Assembly: GCA_017427165.1 (NCBI GenBank)
Contig: JAFRTK010000154.1
Coordinates: 1 to 46,692, forward strand
Direction of reading: 5' to 3'
Length of the DNA: 46,692 bases
DNA from: Clostridia bacterium
GTDB lineage: Bacteria; Bacillota; Clostridia; Christensenellales; Aristaeellaceae
The notes under the pieces were generated by a model. The model worked only from the letters and a program-made list of their open reading frames with translations. It was not told the DNA's origin and did not search any database. How positions within the stretch are numbered: the stretch's first letter is position 1; each line of letters begins with the position of its first letter. Shown in pieces: positions 1 to 9,054 of the stretch. The position numbers and the translations under genes were made by a program.

Positions 1-2110
1 CGGCGGAATCAAAATCAACGCGAAGCCCATGAAGGGAATTGAGTCGAACGGCATGCTCTGCTCCGGGGAGGAGCTGGGCCTGAACGACGACCTGTATCCC
101 GGCGCGGACGTCTACGGACTGATGGACCTGCCGAAGGATACGGTTCCCGGAATGGATATCCGGACCGTGGTCGGCCTGGACGACTATATCCTGGATGTGT
201 CCATCACGGCGAACCGGCCGGACTGCCAGAGCATCCTGGGAATCGCCCGGGAAGTGGCTGCCGCGCTGGGCAAGGAACTGAAGATGCCGGCGACGGACTA
301 CAAAACGACGAATTACGTGTTCCCGGACCTGGATGTGAAGGTGGAAGCTCCTGACCTGTGCCCCCGTTACCTGGGACACGGTGTGCGGAACATCACTGTG
401 GGAGAGAGCCCGCGGTGGATGCGCCGCAACCTGGCCCTGTGCGGCCTGCGGAGCATTTCCAACGTCGTGGATATTACCAACTATGTGCTGCTGGAGATCG
501 GCCAGCCGATGCATGCCTTTGACATGGACCAGCTGCAGGAGCGGAAGATCATTGTCCGCCGCGCGAAGCCCGGTGAGAAGATCCAGACGCTGGATGAGAA
601 GGAATTCAGCCTGACTCCTGAAAACCTGGTGATCTGCGACGGCAACCGCCCTGTGGCGCTGGCCGGCATCATGGGCGGACTGAACAGCGAAATTACCGAA
701 AACACCACACAGCTGCTGTTTGAAGCGGCCAAGTTCGCCCGGGACAACGTGCGGAAGACCTCCCGCGCCCTGGGACAGAGCAGCGATTCTTCCGCCCGGT
801 TTGAAAAGGGCATCAGCGAATACACCACCGAGTTGGGCATGGCCCGGGCCCTGCACCTGATTGAGGAGCTGGGGTGCGGCGAGATCACTTCCAGCGCATT
901 CGACTGCAGTGCCGGTGCGCCCCGGGAAGGGAAACGCTTCACGGCCAGCCTCAACCGGATCAACGCGATCCTCGGCATTGAGGTGCCGGCGGAGGAAGTG
1001 CTCCGGATCCTGAAGAACCTGAGCTTTGACGTGACCCGGGACGGCGATACGCTGAATGTGCAGGCGCCCCGCTACCGCGATGACATCGAGGTGGGCGAGC
1101 CGGATCTGGCGGAGGAAGTAATCCGCGAATACGGCTACGGACATGTGGTGCCCACCTTCCTGAAGGCCGCCATGGTCACCAGCGGCGGAAAGAATCCGGC
1201 CCAGCTGCGCCAGGATAAGCTGAAACGCATCATGTGCGCGGAGGGTTACAGCGAGATCATGACGCTGTCCTTCTACGCGGACGCTGACCTGGACGCACTG
1301 AAGATTCCTGCGGATGCTCCGGAACGCAATGTACTGCGGATCAAAAACCCGATTTCCGCGAACCTGTCCATCATGCGGCCGCTGCTGGCGCCCAGCATGC
1401 TGAATATCGTGACGGAAAACCTGAAGAAGGGCAACAGCGAAGGCCGGATCTTTGAACTGAGCAACGTTTACACGCCCGGCGAGGACGGCGCACGGCCGGC
1501 GGAGCGGCTCCATATCGGCTTTGCCGCCTTCGGCGACAGCGAAGATTTCTTTACGGTCAAAGGCAGCCTGGAAGCGCTTGGAAACGCTTTCGGCCTCAGC
1601 TTCACCGTGGAACGGGCGCAGGACGTTTCCTGGCTGCATCCCGGAATCGCTGCATACCTGCTGTGCGAAGGGGAGCGGATCGGCGTGTTCGGCCGGCTGG
1701 CCAATGAAGTGACGGCGGAGCTGAAGCTGCACAAGGACAACCGCGCCAGCCACAAGATCTTCCTGGGCGAAATTGATTATGAAAAGATGATGGCCCATGC
1801 AGCCGCATCCTTCCGGTACCGCCCGATTTCCGCGTTCCCGCCGGTGATCCGGGACCTGGCCCTGACCGTTTCCGAGGAAACGGCGTGCGGAGACCTGATG
1901 AACGAGATCGCCCGGGCATGCCCGCGTGTGAGCGACGTGGAGCTGTTCGACATCTACCGCGGCGAACAGATTGGAGAGGGCAAAAAGAGCATGGCCTTCA
2001 AGATCCGGTTTGAGCCGGATGACAAGGCACTCACTCCCGAGGACATCGAACGCTTTGTGAAAAAAATCCTGGGCAACCTGAAGTTCAAGCTCGGCGCGGA
2101 AATCCGCTGA
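1..2110 (+). CDS. pheT: Phenylalanyl-tRNA synthetase beta subunit, 5'-truncated by the window edge
   Basis: Beta chain of the (alpha-beta)2 phenylalanyl-tRNA synthetase, which charges tRNA-Phe in the cytoplasm. The frame is open from base 2, so about 100 N-terminal residues lie outside the window; 702 residues remain. The visible start is the end of the EMAP/OB-type tRNA-binding domain (KGIESNGMLCS). It is followed by the B3/B4 editing region, the B5 domain, the catalytic-like core and, in the last ~90 residues, the ferredoxin-fold anticodon-binding domain that begins near FPPVIRDLALTV. The downstream hairpin terminator at 2160 closes the transcript. pheS is expected just upstream, outside the window. 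No damage is visible in the coding frame. Confidence 0.97.
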   Translation, partial: GGIKINAKPMKGIESNGMLCSGEELGLNDDLYPGADVYGLMDLPKDTVPGMDIRTVVGLDDYILDVSITANRPDCQSILGIAREVAAALGKELKMPATDYKTTNYVFPDLDVKVEAPDLCPRYLGHGVRNITVGESPRWMRRNLALCGLRSISNVVDITNYVLLEIGQPMHAFDMDQLQERKIIVRRAKPGEKIQTLDEKEFSLTPENLVICDGNRPVALAGIMGGLNSEITENTTQLLFEAAKFARDNVRKTSRALGQSSDSSARFEKGISEYTTELGMARALHLIEELGCGEITSSAFDCSAGAPREGKRFTASLNRINAILGIEVPAEEVLRILKNLSFDVTRDGDTLNVQAPRYRDDIEVGEPDLAEEVIREYGYGHVVPTFLKAAMVTSGGKNPAQLRQDKLKRIMCAEGYSEIMTLSFYADADLDALKIPADAPERNVLRIKNPISANLSIMRPLLAPSMLNIVTENLKKGNSEGRIFELSNVYTPGEDGARPAERLHIGFAAFGDSEDFFTVKGSLEALGNAFGLSFTVERAQDVSWLHPGIAAYLLCEGERIGVFGRLANEVTAELKLHKDNRASHKIFLGEIDYEKMMAHAAASFRYRPISAFPPVIRDLALTVSEETACGDLMNEIARACPRVSDVELFDIYRGEQIGEGKKSMAFKIRFEPDDKALTPEDIERFVKKILGNLKFKLGAEIR

Positions 2111-2114
2111 TCAG

Positions 2115-2126
2115 GCAAACGTTTGC
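2115..2126. promoter_or_regulatory. LacI-family/cre-like 12-bp palindrome
   Basis: GCAAACGTTTGC is a perfect palindrome with a central CG, the form typical of LacI/CcpA/PurR operators. The 14-mer around it fits the cre consensus TGNAANCGNTNNCA at all fixed positions except the first. It lies 4 bases after the pheT stop and about 108 bases upstream of the -35 box of the transport cluster. That is far for a simple operator, so a regulatory role is inference. Confidence 0.35.
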
Positions 2127-2159
2127 ATCCATTCCTGAAAAACAGAAGAAAACCAGACG

Positions 2160-2187
2160 GGCCCGGCACTTTGCCGGGCCTTTCCTG
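2160..2187 (+). terminator. Rho-independent terminator after pheT
   Basis: A 9-bp stem GGCCCGGCA / TGCCGGGCC with a 3-base loop is followed by TTTCCTGTT. It ends the pheST transcript before the promoter at 2234. The T tract is short, so termination may be partial. Confidence 0.75.
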
Positions 2188-2233
2188 TTAAGTTAATGTG
2201 ACGGAAAAGTGATCATTCCGTGATGTTTTTCAA

Positions 2234-2262
2234 TTGACAATACACCCCCCTGTCATTATAAT
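2234..2262 (+). promoter_or_regulatory. Sigma-A promoter of the transport/NHL/DUF5696 cluster
   Basis: TTGACA (2234-2239) and TATAAT (2257-2262) are separated by exactly 17 bases, a full consensus match. The start is expected near 2269, giving a leader of about 110 bases. The leader holds a small hairpin, TGATCC/GGATCA at 2328-2346. Confidence 0.85.
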
Positions 2263-2380
2263 ATTTGTGCATACAACCCATGTTGTTTTTGGTTGGTTTC
2301 CAGAAAAGAATATCCGTTCTGAACGCCTGATCCGGGTGTCGGATCATGCGTTTTGTGCGGGAACAGTGGGAGATGGACTC

Positions 2381-5266
2381 ATGACAAGGAAATGGCGGAA
2401 CGTGATCATCGGAGTTCTGGTAGTCGCGCTTCTGGGCGTGGTGCTCTGGCTGCTCAGCCAGGGGACCGACAACTACCGGGCCAAGTATGAGGGTACGGAT
2501 CTTTCCACGGATGTTTCAGGCGTTGGACGCAGCAATACGTACAGCGCTTATCTGGCGTCCCACGCCGGTGAAGCAGCCGTGAAGGAAGAGATTCCGGTTG
2601 ACGTTTTCTCCTTTGAGGGAGAGGGCGAAGCCCGGGCAGAGGGTGTATTCACACCGGAAGAAACAGAAGCTTCCTGGAAGGTAAACGTTCCCCAGGCCGG
2701 ACTGTACAACGTCCGCCTCGATTACCTGACGACCCAGAGCCGCGGCGTCGACATCGAGCGCGAACTCCTGATCAACGGGGAAGTGCCGTTTGCCGGTGCC
2801 TCCGCACTGACCTTCAGCCGCCTGTGGACAGATGCGGGTGAGGTCCGGCAGGACAACCAGGGCAATGACATCCGCCCCAGCCAGAAGGAGATTTTCGAAC
2901 GGCAAACCGCATACTGCAAGGATGATATGGGGTACCAGACGGAGCCCTATGCTTTCCATTTCGATGAAGGCGAAAATACCATTACCCTGCGGGCAGTGAA
3001 TGAACCGGTTGTGATCTGCGGAATGACGCTGGTGCCGATCAAGAAGGCACCGGAGTATGCGGATTACGCCGCCGCCCAGCCGGAAGCCGCCATGACCGAT
3101 GAGGGAAAGAACTATTCACAGACTGTCCAGGGCGAGAGCGCTACGCTGCGCAGCGCCCCCAGCCTGTATGCCCGGTATGACCGGAGTTCCTCCCAGACCG
3201 TTCCGTATTCCGTGAATACCACGGTACTGAACTATATCGGCGGCGACCCGTGGACCTATCCGGGAGACTGGATCGAATGGCCGTTTGAAGTGCCGGAGGA
3301 CGGCTACTACTATATTTCCATCAAGGCCCGCCAGATGTACCAGCGCGGCGCACTGTCCGCGCGGACTGTTTACATTGACGGAGAGGTTCCGTTCCGGGAT
3401 CTGGAAGCCGTAACCTTCGGCTACAACACCGCATGGGAAATGCGGACGCTGGGCGACAAGGACGGAAACCCCTTCCGCTTCTTCCTGAAAAAGGGCGCCC
3501 ATACGATCCGTATGGAAGTAACACTGGGCGAAATGGGCCCCGTGCTGCAGGACGTGGAAGACAGCGTTTTCCGCCTGAACCAGATTTACCGGAAGCTGCT
3601 GGTGCTGACCGGCGCGACACCGGACCGGTTCCGGGATTACAAGCTGAATGAGGTTTATCCTGAAGCGATCGAGGCAATGGAGCTGGAAAGCAAGCGCCTG
3701 TACAAGATCGTGGACGACGTGGTGGCAACCACCGGCGAGAAGAGCGACCGGATCGCCGCCGCGCAGACCCTGGCAGTCCAGCTGGAGCAGTTTGTGGAAA
3801 CCAACGAACGGATTACGGAATCCTTCGGCAACTTCAAGGACAACATCACGTCGCTGGGCTCCGCCATGCAGAACATGTCCGAAAGCAAACTGGACGTGGA
3901 CCTGATCATGATTACCGGTGAAAACGCGAAGATCCCGCCGGTGCGCGAGAGCTTCCTGACCAGCGCCCTGCACGAGATCCGCAGCTGCGCGAGCTCCTTC
4001 TTTGTGGATTACAACACGCTGGGCGACAAGTATGACGCAAACGACGACAACGTGCTGGATATCTGGATTACCACCGGACGTGACCAGAGCACGGTGCTGA
4101 AGAGCATCGTGGATGACACATTCACCGTTCAGTCCGGTATCAAGGTCAACATCAAGCTGGTACAGGCAGATGCCATCCTGACCGCGGTGGTTGCCGGCAA
4201 CGGGCCGGACTTGGTGCTGAGCGTGAGCGGCTGGTTCGCCGTGAACTACGCGATGCGGAACGCGGTGGAGGACCTGACACAGTTTGCTGATTTTGATGAG
4301 GCTGTGAAGGCGTTCCATCCGAGCATCCTGGATCCGCTGAAGTACAACAACGGGGAACATACCGGCATCTACGGACTGCCGGAGACCCAGGAGACCCTCC
4401 TGCTGTTCTACCGCAAAGACATCATGGAAGAACTTGGACTGCCGATTCCGCAGACATGGGACGAGCTGATTGCGGAGCTTCCGACCCTGCAGGGCGACAG
4501 CCTGAGCGTCGGCGTTCCGTTCCCGGACGTCAACAACGTGGATACCGGCGTGTTCAACAGCCTGATCTACCAGAACGGCGGGGAGATTTACGACAAGGAC
4601 GCCAAGCGGACGCTGATCGACAGCGAAGCCGGTGTTGCCGCGTTCGAACTGTATACGAGCCTTTACAACGATTACGGACTTCCGTCCATTTACGAATTCC
4701 CCAGCCGTTTCCGCAGCGGGGAAATGCCGATGGGCATCGCGATGAGTTCCACCTATAATACGTTGTCGATTTCCGCACCGGAAATCCGCGGACTGTGGGA
4801 CTTCACCCTGATTCCCGGTACCAAGCAGGCGGACGGAACGATCAACCGTACCGCGCATACGGGCGGGCTGTGCTGCCTGATGATCAAGACGGATGACGAA
4901 AAGGTTCGCAACAATGCCTGGGAATTCATGAAGTGGTGGGTCAGCGCGGACGCGCAGGTCCGCTTCGGCCGTGAGATGGAAAGCGTGCTGGGCACCAGCG
5001 GCCGGTATATGACGGCCAACCGGGAGGCACTGCCCCAGCTGGGCTGGAACGCAAAGCAGCTGCGGGTCCTGGAAGCCCAGATGTCCCAGACACACGGCTT
5101 CCCGGAAATTGCCGGCGGCTATTCCACCACGCGTCATATGACGAATGCCATCCGCCGCGTGATCACCGCCAAGGAAGACAAGCGGGAGACGCTGATGAAC
5201 TACGCGCGGACCATTAATGAAGAAATCCGGATCAAACGGCGGGAATTCAACCTGCCGCTGGATTAA
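2381..5266 (+). CDS. Membrane-anchored extracellular solute-binding protein with duplicated N-terminal ligand-binding-like modules
   Basis: Probable substrate receptor of a carbohydrate ABC importer, 961 residues, about twice the usual size. ATG 2381 is chosen because GGGAG lies 8 bases upstream and the frame's earlier TTG is the promoter -35 box. Residues 8-26 form an uncleaved-looking membrane segment; there is no lipobox Cys. Two beta-rich modules follow, each with a matching segment (INGEVPF at residue 131, IDGEVPF at 332), suggesting duplicated carbohydrate-binding-like domains. A helical region spans about 390-555. From about 557 to the end is a type-1 solute-binding domain (DIWITTGRD, GPDLVLSVSGWF, YGLPETQETLLLFYRKD, PQTWDEL). 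It is first in the operon, 24 bases before the permease. Binding to sugar is inferred from family; the ligand is unknown. Confidence 0.88.
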   Translation: MTRKWRNVIIGVLVVALLGVVLWLLSQGTDNYRAKYEGTDLSTDVSGVGRSNTYSAYLASHAGEAAVKEEIPVDVFSFEGEGEARAEGVFTPEETEASWKVNVPQAGLYNVRLDYLTTQSRGVDIERELLINGEVPFAGASALTFSRLWTDAGEVRQDNQGNDIRPSQKEIFERQTAYCKDDMGYQTEPYAFHFDEGENTITLRAVNEPVVICGMTLVPIKKAPEYADYAAAQPEAAMTDEGKNYSQTVQGESATLRSAPSLYARYDRSSSQTVPYSVNTTVLNYIGGDPWTYPGDWIEWPFEVPEDGYYYISIKARQMYQRGALSARTVYIDGEVPFRDLEAVTFGYNTAWEMRTLGDKDGNPFRFFLKKGAHTIRMEVTLGEMGPVLQDVEDSVFRLNQIYRKLLVLTGATPDRFRDYKLNEVYPEAIEAMELESKRLYKIVDDVVATTGEKSDRIAAAQTLAVQLEQFVETNERITESFGNFKDNITSLGSAMQNMSESKLDVDLIMITGENAKIPPVRESFLTSALHEIRSCASSFFVDYNTLGDKYDANDDNVLDIWITTGRDQSTVLKSIVDDTFTVQSGIKVNIKLVQADAILTAVVAGNGPDLVLSVSGWFAVNYAMRNAVEDLTQFADFDEAVKAFHPSILDPLKYNNGEHTGIYGLPETQETLLLFYRKDIMEELGLPIPQTWDELIAELPTLQGDSLSVGVPFPDVNNVDTGVFNSLIYQNGGEIYDKDAKRTLIDSEAGVAAFELYTSLYNDYGLPSIYEFPSRFRSGEMPMGIAMSSTYNTLSISAPEIRGLWDFTLIPGTKQADGTINRTAHTGGLCCLMIKTDDEKVRNNAWEFMKWWVSADAQVRFGREMESVLGTSGRYMTANREALPQLGWNAKQLRVLEAQMSQTHGFPEIAGGYSTTRHMTNAIRRVITAKEDKRETLMNYARTINEEIRIKRREFNLPLD

Positions 5267-5290
5267 GAAACAGGAAGGGAGGAATCAAGC

Positions 5291-6238
5291 ATGCAGCAGA
5301 CACAGTCTTTCGCATCCCGTTACTTCAAGATGAAGCGGGAACAGTTCCAGCATGGACTGGTGCAGGCAAAGCATAACAAGGTATGCTACCTGTTCCTGGC
5401 TCCGTACGCCATCCTGTTCTTTACTTTCTTCATCCTGCCGATCTGTACGTCGATCTTTTACGGATTCACGTATTACAACATCCTGGAGCCGGCCCGGTTT
5501 ATCGGCCTCCAGAACTACATCAACCTGATCCTCCAGGATGAGGTATTCCTGATTGCAATCAAGAACACGTTCGTGATCGCGGTGATTACCGGACCGGTCG
5601 GATATATCCTTTCCTTCCTGTTCGCATGGTTTATCAATGAACTGCCGAAATGGATCCGCTCTGTGGCGGTGGTGATCTTCTACGCCCCGTCCATCGCAGC
5701 CTCCGCGTTTACGATCTTCTCCGTCCTGTTCCGCGGTGATGCCTACGGCTGGTTCAACGCAATCCTGATGGAGTTCGGCATTATCGAAGCGCCGAAGCTC
5801 TGGCTGATTACCCCGGACACCATGATGCCGATCCTGATCGTCGTTATCCTGTGGATGAGCATGGGCACCGGCTTCCTGAGCTTTGTTGCCGGCTTCCAGG
5901 GAATTGACCGGAGCATGTATGAAGCCGGATATGTGGACGGCGTCCGCAACCGCTGGCAGGAACTGTACCATATCACCCTGCCGAGCATGAAGCCCATGCT
6001 GCTGTTCGGCGCGGTGATGAGCATCACCAACGCGTTCAACGTCAGCGACGTTCCGCGGATGCTGTGCGGATTCCCCTCCACGGACTACGCGGCCCGCACG
6101 GTGGTTACCCACCTGTTCGACTATGGTTTCAGCCGGTTCGAGATGGGCTATGCCAGCGCCATCGCGACCATCCTGTTCCTGGTCATGATTCTGTGCAAGA
6201 AAGCAATCACCGGATTGCTGGGAAGGGTGGGAACCTGA
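5291..6238 (+). CDS. ABC sugar transporter permease, LplB/UgpA type
   Basis: Integral membrane subunit (315 residues) of a CUT1-like carbohydrate importer. About six hydrophobic helices are visible, starting at YLFLAPYAILFFTFFILP near residue 35. The EAA loop that docks the ATPase is present in the second half (YEAGYVDGVRN then ITLPSMKP). It starts at ATG 5291 behind AGGAAGGGAGG. It lies between the solute-binding gene and the second permease (1-base gap), so it probably pairs with the product of 6240. No ATPase gene is nearby, so it would need a shared MsmX/UgpC-type ATPase encoded elsewhere. Confidence 0.93.
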   Translation: MQQTQSFASRYFKMKREQFQHGLVQAKHNKVCYLFLAPYAILFFTFFILPICTSIFYGFTYYNILEPARFIGLQNYINLILQDEVFLIAIKNTFVIAVITGPVGYILSFLFAWFINELPKWIRSVAVVIFYAPSIAASAFTIFSVLFRGDAYGWFNAILMEFGIIEAPKLWLITPDTMMPILIVVILWMSMGTGFLSFVAGFQGIDRSMYEAGYVDGVRNRWQELYHITLPSMKPMLLFGAVMSITNAFNVSDVPRMLCGFPSTDYAARTVVTHLFDYGFSRFEMGYASAIATILFLVMILCKKAITGLLGRVGT

Positions 6239-6239
6239 T

Positions 6240-7466
6240 ATGAGTGAGATCAATACAGTCAAATCAAACGGCACCCTGAAACTGATTGACGGCAAGAAAT
6301 ACCGCGGATACCTCCAGGCGGACGAAACCGGCGTGGCCTTCTACCCGAAGGGAAAGACCGAGCCTATCGTACAGTGGACCTATCCGCGGATGCACCGGAT
6401 GGACCGGATCCGCCGGGGCGGCACTTCCGGCGAGATTACCGTAATCCTGAAGGATGACAGCCGGTATATCTTCGACCTGGACTATGGCCTGAAGCTATAC
6501 GACCATATGGACAAACACTGGGCTGACAAGCCGGTGATGCCCAGGACCCGCGGCGATGAGCTCCACCGCCTGGCGGAGCTGCGCGGTGAGAAGATCGAGG
6601 TGCCCAAGAAGCACCTGATTACGCGGCGGCATCCCAACCGGTCCATCGGCGGCGATATCGGGGTTTACCTGATCCTGCTGATCTTTGCCATCCTGATGGT
6701 GTTCCCGCTGGTATTCCTGATCGGCAACAGCCTGAAGCCGCTGAATGAATTCTTCCGGTTCCCGCCGCCCGTGTGGCCTTCCCAGCCCACAACCGACAAC
6801 TTCTCCGACCTGTTTGTCCTGATGGGGCAGAGCTGGGTTCCCTTCAGCCGGTACCTGATCAACACCGTCCTGATCACCTTCGTCGGTACATTCGGGCACC
6901 TGGTGATCGCAAGCATGGCGGCGTTCGTACTGGCCAAATACCAGTTCCCGGGCGGAAGGACATTCTTCGCCGTGGTTACCACGTGCCTGATGTTCTCAGG
7001 CTATGTGACCGGCGTTCCGAACTACCTGATCATGAGCCGCCTGGGCATGATTGACACCTACTGGGCTCTGATTCTTCCGGCCTTCGCGGCACCGATCGGC
7101 ATGTTCCTGATGAAGCAGTTCATGGAGGGCCTGCCGACCGCCCTGATTGAGGCGGCCACCATTGACGGTGCGAGCACATTCGGAATCTTCTGGAACATCG
7201 TGATGCCGAACGTGAAGCCGGCGTGGCTGACCATGATCATCTTCAGCGTCCAGGGCCTGTGGAACTCCACGGCGACCACCGTGATTTATTCCGAAGCCAA
7301 GAAACCCCTGGTATACGCCCTGAACCAGCTGCTGGCCGGCGGTGTTGCCCGTACCGGCGCAAGCGCCGCGGCGCAGGTCGTGATTATCTCCGTCCCCATC
7401 CTCATCTTCATCCTGAGCCAGAGCCGGATTCTGGAGACAATGGCCTCCTCCGGTATCAAGGATTAA
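6240..7466 (+). CDS. ABC sugar transporter permease, YtcP/UgpE type, with an extra N-terminal cytoplasmic domain
   Basis: Partner permease (408 residues). Family members are about 275-300 residues; this one has about 135 extra residues before the first membrane helix (GVYLILLIFAILMVFPLVFL, near residue 140). The extension is soluble and beta-rich with a closing helix (KLIDGKKYRGYLQADETG, GEITVILKDDSRYIFDLD), which looks like a PH/GRAM-type small barrel; that fold call is inference. The EAA loop is intact (IEAATIDGAS then IVMPNVKP). The ATG follows the previous stop by one base with GGAAGGGTGGGAA upstream, so the start is well supported and the extension is translated. Likely forms a heterodimer with the 5291 product. 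Confidence 0.92.
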   Translation: MSEINTVKSNGTLKLIDGKKYRGYLQADETGVAFYPKGKTEPIVQWTYPRMHRMDRIRRGGTSGEITVILKDDSRYIFDLDYGLKLYDHMDKHWADKPVMPRTRGDELHRLAELRGEKIEVPKKHLITRRHPNRSIGGDIGVYLILLIFAILMVFPLVFLIGNSLKPLNEFFRFPPPVWPSQPTTDNFSDLFVLMGQSWVPFSRYLINTVLITFVGTFGHLVIASMAAFVLAKYQFPGGRTFFAVVTTCLMFSGYVTGVPNYLIMSRLGMIDTYWALILPAFAAPIGMFLMKQFMEGLPTALIEAATIDGASTFGIFWNIVMPNVKPAWLTMIIFSVQGLWNSTATTVIYSEAKKPLVYALNQLLAGGVARTGASAAAQVVIISVPILIFILSQSRILETMASSGIKD

Positions 7467-7515
7467 GGTGATCCGGATGATGAACGACCGAATAAACAAC
7501 AGGAGGGGATATCCC

Positions 7516-9054
7516 GTGAAAGGAATGATCAGGGCCATTGCAATCCTGTGCCTGCTTGCCCTGCTGCCGGTCACCGTGCTTGCGGACGACAGCTACAGCA
7601 TGAAGCAGGACGGATTCAGCACTTCCTATTCCTATATTTATGACTACTGGGGCGACGTGCAGGAAGCGCCGAACCCGTACCGGGTTTCCACGGTGATCGA
7701 CAGCATGACGATCGGCCTGGACAAACTGGACGGAAAACGGATGAGCCGGCCGCAGAGCTTGTTTGTCCATGAAAAGGACCTGTATGTTGCGGACACATTC
7801 AACAACCGGATCCTGCAGCTGCGTTACGACGGCGTGGAATTCGAACTGATCCGGGTGATCAGCGAGGTCAAGGGAGCAGAGCCGGCCACCTTCAACAACC
7901 CGTACGACATTGCGGTGGACGCGGATGAGAACATCTACGTGGCCGACTACTTCAACTACCGGGTTGTGATGATGGACAAGGACCTGAACTTCATCAAGGC
8001 GTTTACAAAGCCCACGGATTCCACCTATGACCAGGGCCTGGATTTCCTTCCAAAGAAGATCGCGGTGGACGTTGCCGGCCGGGTATATGTGCTCGGCGCG
8101 AACATCAACAAGGGTTTCATCAAATATGAAGCGGATACGACGTTCACCGGCTATATCGGCGCCAACCAGGTATCTGTCAATATGGCCCAGTATATCTGGA
8201 AACGGTATTTCCAGACGAAGGAGCAGCGGGCAGCTTCCCAAAGCTTCGCGCCGACGGAATATGAAAACCTGTATATTGATGATGAAGGCTTCATCTACGC
8301 GACGAACACCATCTTCAGCGAATATGACCTGAAGTGGGACAAGGCAAAACCAATCCGCCGGCTGAACAGCCTGGGCGGCGACATCCTGATCAAGAATGAC
8401 CGGTATCCCCCGATCGGTGATATCTGGTGGATCGAGGAGGGAACCCAGTACCTGGGACCGACCCGGTTTACCGACATCACGGTGCTGAAAAACGATCTTT
8501 ACGTGGCGCTGGACAGGACGCGCGGACGCCTCTTCGGCTATGATAACCAGGGCGTGCTGCTGTGGGCGTTCGGCACCCGCGGCAACGTGGAAGGCGCTTT
8601 CACCAGTGCGATCAGTGTTGAGCATATGGGATACGACCTGTTCGTGCTGGACCAGGTGGAAAACAGCATCACGGTTTTCACCCCGACCGAATACGGCCAG
8701 ATGATCTACGATGCCAACGAGACCTACCTGAACGGTGAATATGACCGGAGCGCCGATATCTGGCGGGACGTCATGCGGATGAATGCCAACTATCCGCTGG
8801 CGTTCCGGGGAATCGGACGGGCTATCCTGCGGCAGGATGATTTTGAAGGCGCGATGCGGTACTTTGAAATGGCCCATGACCAGGAAAGCTACGGACGGGC
8901 GTTCAAGCTGTACCGGAAACAATGGATCGAGAAGAACATCCTGTGGATTGTCCTGATTCTGGCAGTGATCCTGATTGTTCCGCTGGTGATCGGGCGAGTG
9001 AAGAGAGCAAAGTGGGAGGTGATCATGCATGAGCAGAGCAAAGTCCGCCAGTGA
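7516..9054 (+). CDS. Secreted NHL beta-propeller protein with TPR-like segment and C-terminal membrane anchor
   Basis: Unknown function, 512 residues. GTG 7516 is chosen because AGGAGGGGA lies 6 bases upstream and a signal peptide follows at once (cut likely after VTVLA). NHL-type repeats run through the first ~370 residues, e.g. RPQSLFVHEKDLYVADTFNN, NPYDIAVDADENIYVADYFN and KKIAVDVAGRVYVLG. Residues ~385-450 look like a TPR pair (YLNGEYDRSADIWRDVMRM, AILRQDDFEGAMRYFEMAHD). A membrane helix at ~475-493 and a short basic tail end the protein. The propeller should therefore sit outside the cell, tethered to the membrane beside the transporter. It overlaps the next gene by 26 bases, implying coupled translation. 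NHL propellers bind protein, RNA or sugars; which applies here is not visible. Confidence 0.85.
   Translation: MKGMIRAIAILCLLALLPVTVLADDSYSMKQDGFSTSYSYIYDYWGDVQEAPNPYRVSTVIDSMTIGLDKLDGKRMSRPQSLFVHEKDLYVADTFNNRILQLRYDGVEFELIRVISEVKGAEPATFNNPYDIAVDADENIYVADYFNYRVVMMDKDLNFIKAFTKPTDSTYDQGLDFLPKKIAVDVAGRVYVLGANINKGFIKYEADTTFTGYIGANQVSVNMAQYIWKRYFQTKEQRAASQSFAPTEYENLYIDDEGFIYATNTIFSEYDLKWDKAKPIRRLNSLGGDILIKNDRYPPIGDIWWIEEGTQYLGPTRFTDITVLKNDLYVALDRTRGRLFGYDNQGVLLWAFGTRGNVEGAFTSAISVEHMGYDLFVLDQVENSITVFTPTEYGQMIYDANETYLNGEYDRSADIWRDVMRMNANYPLAFRGIGRAILRQDDFEGAMRYFEMAHDQESYGRAFKLYRKQWIEKNILWIVLILAVILIVPLVIGRVKRAKWEVIMHEQSKVRQ

Noticed and set aside
2234-2380. In-frame N-terminal extension of the first solute-binding protein from TTG 2234
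   Set aside because: The TTG is the promoter -35 box and transcription starts near 2269, so the extension cannot be translated. The ribosome site fits ATG 2381.
3116-5137. Long antisense reading frame (673 codons) under the solute-binding gene
   Set aside because: A product of high GC and low stop frequency opposite a real gene; no ribosome site, family or coherent composition. The same applies to antisense frames at 7456-9399, 9092-11410, 14427-16343, 37259-38911 and 45078-46346.
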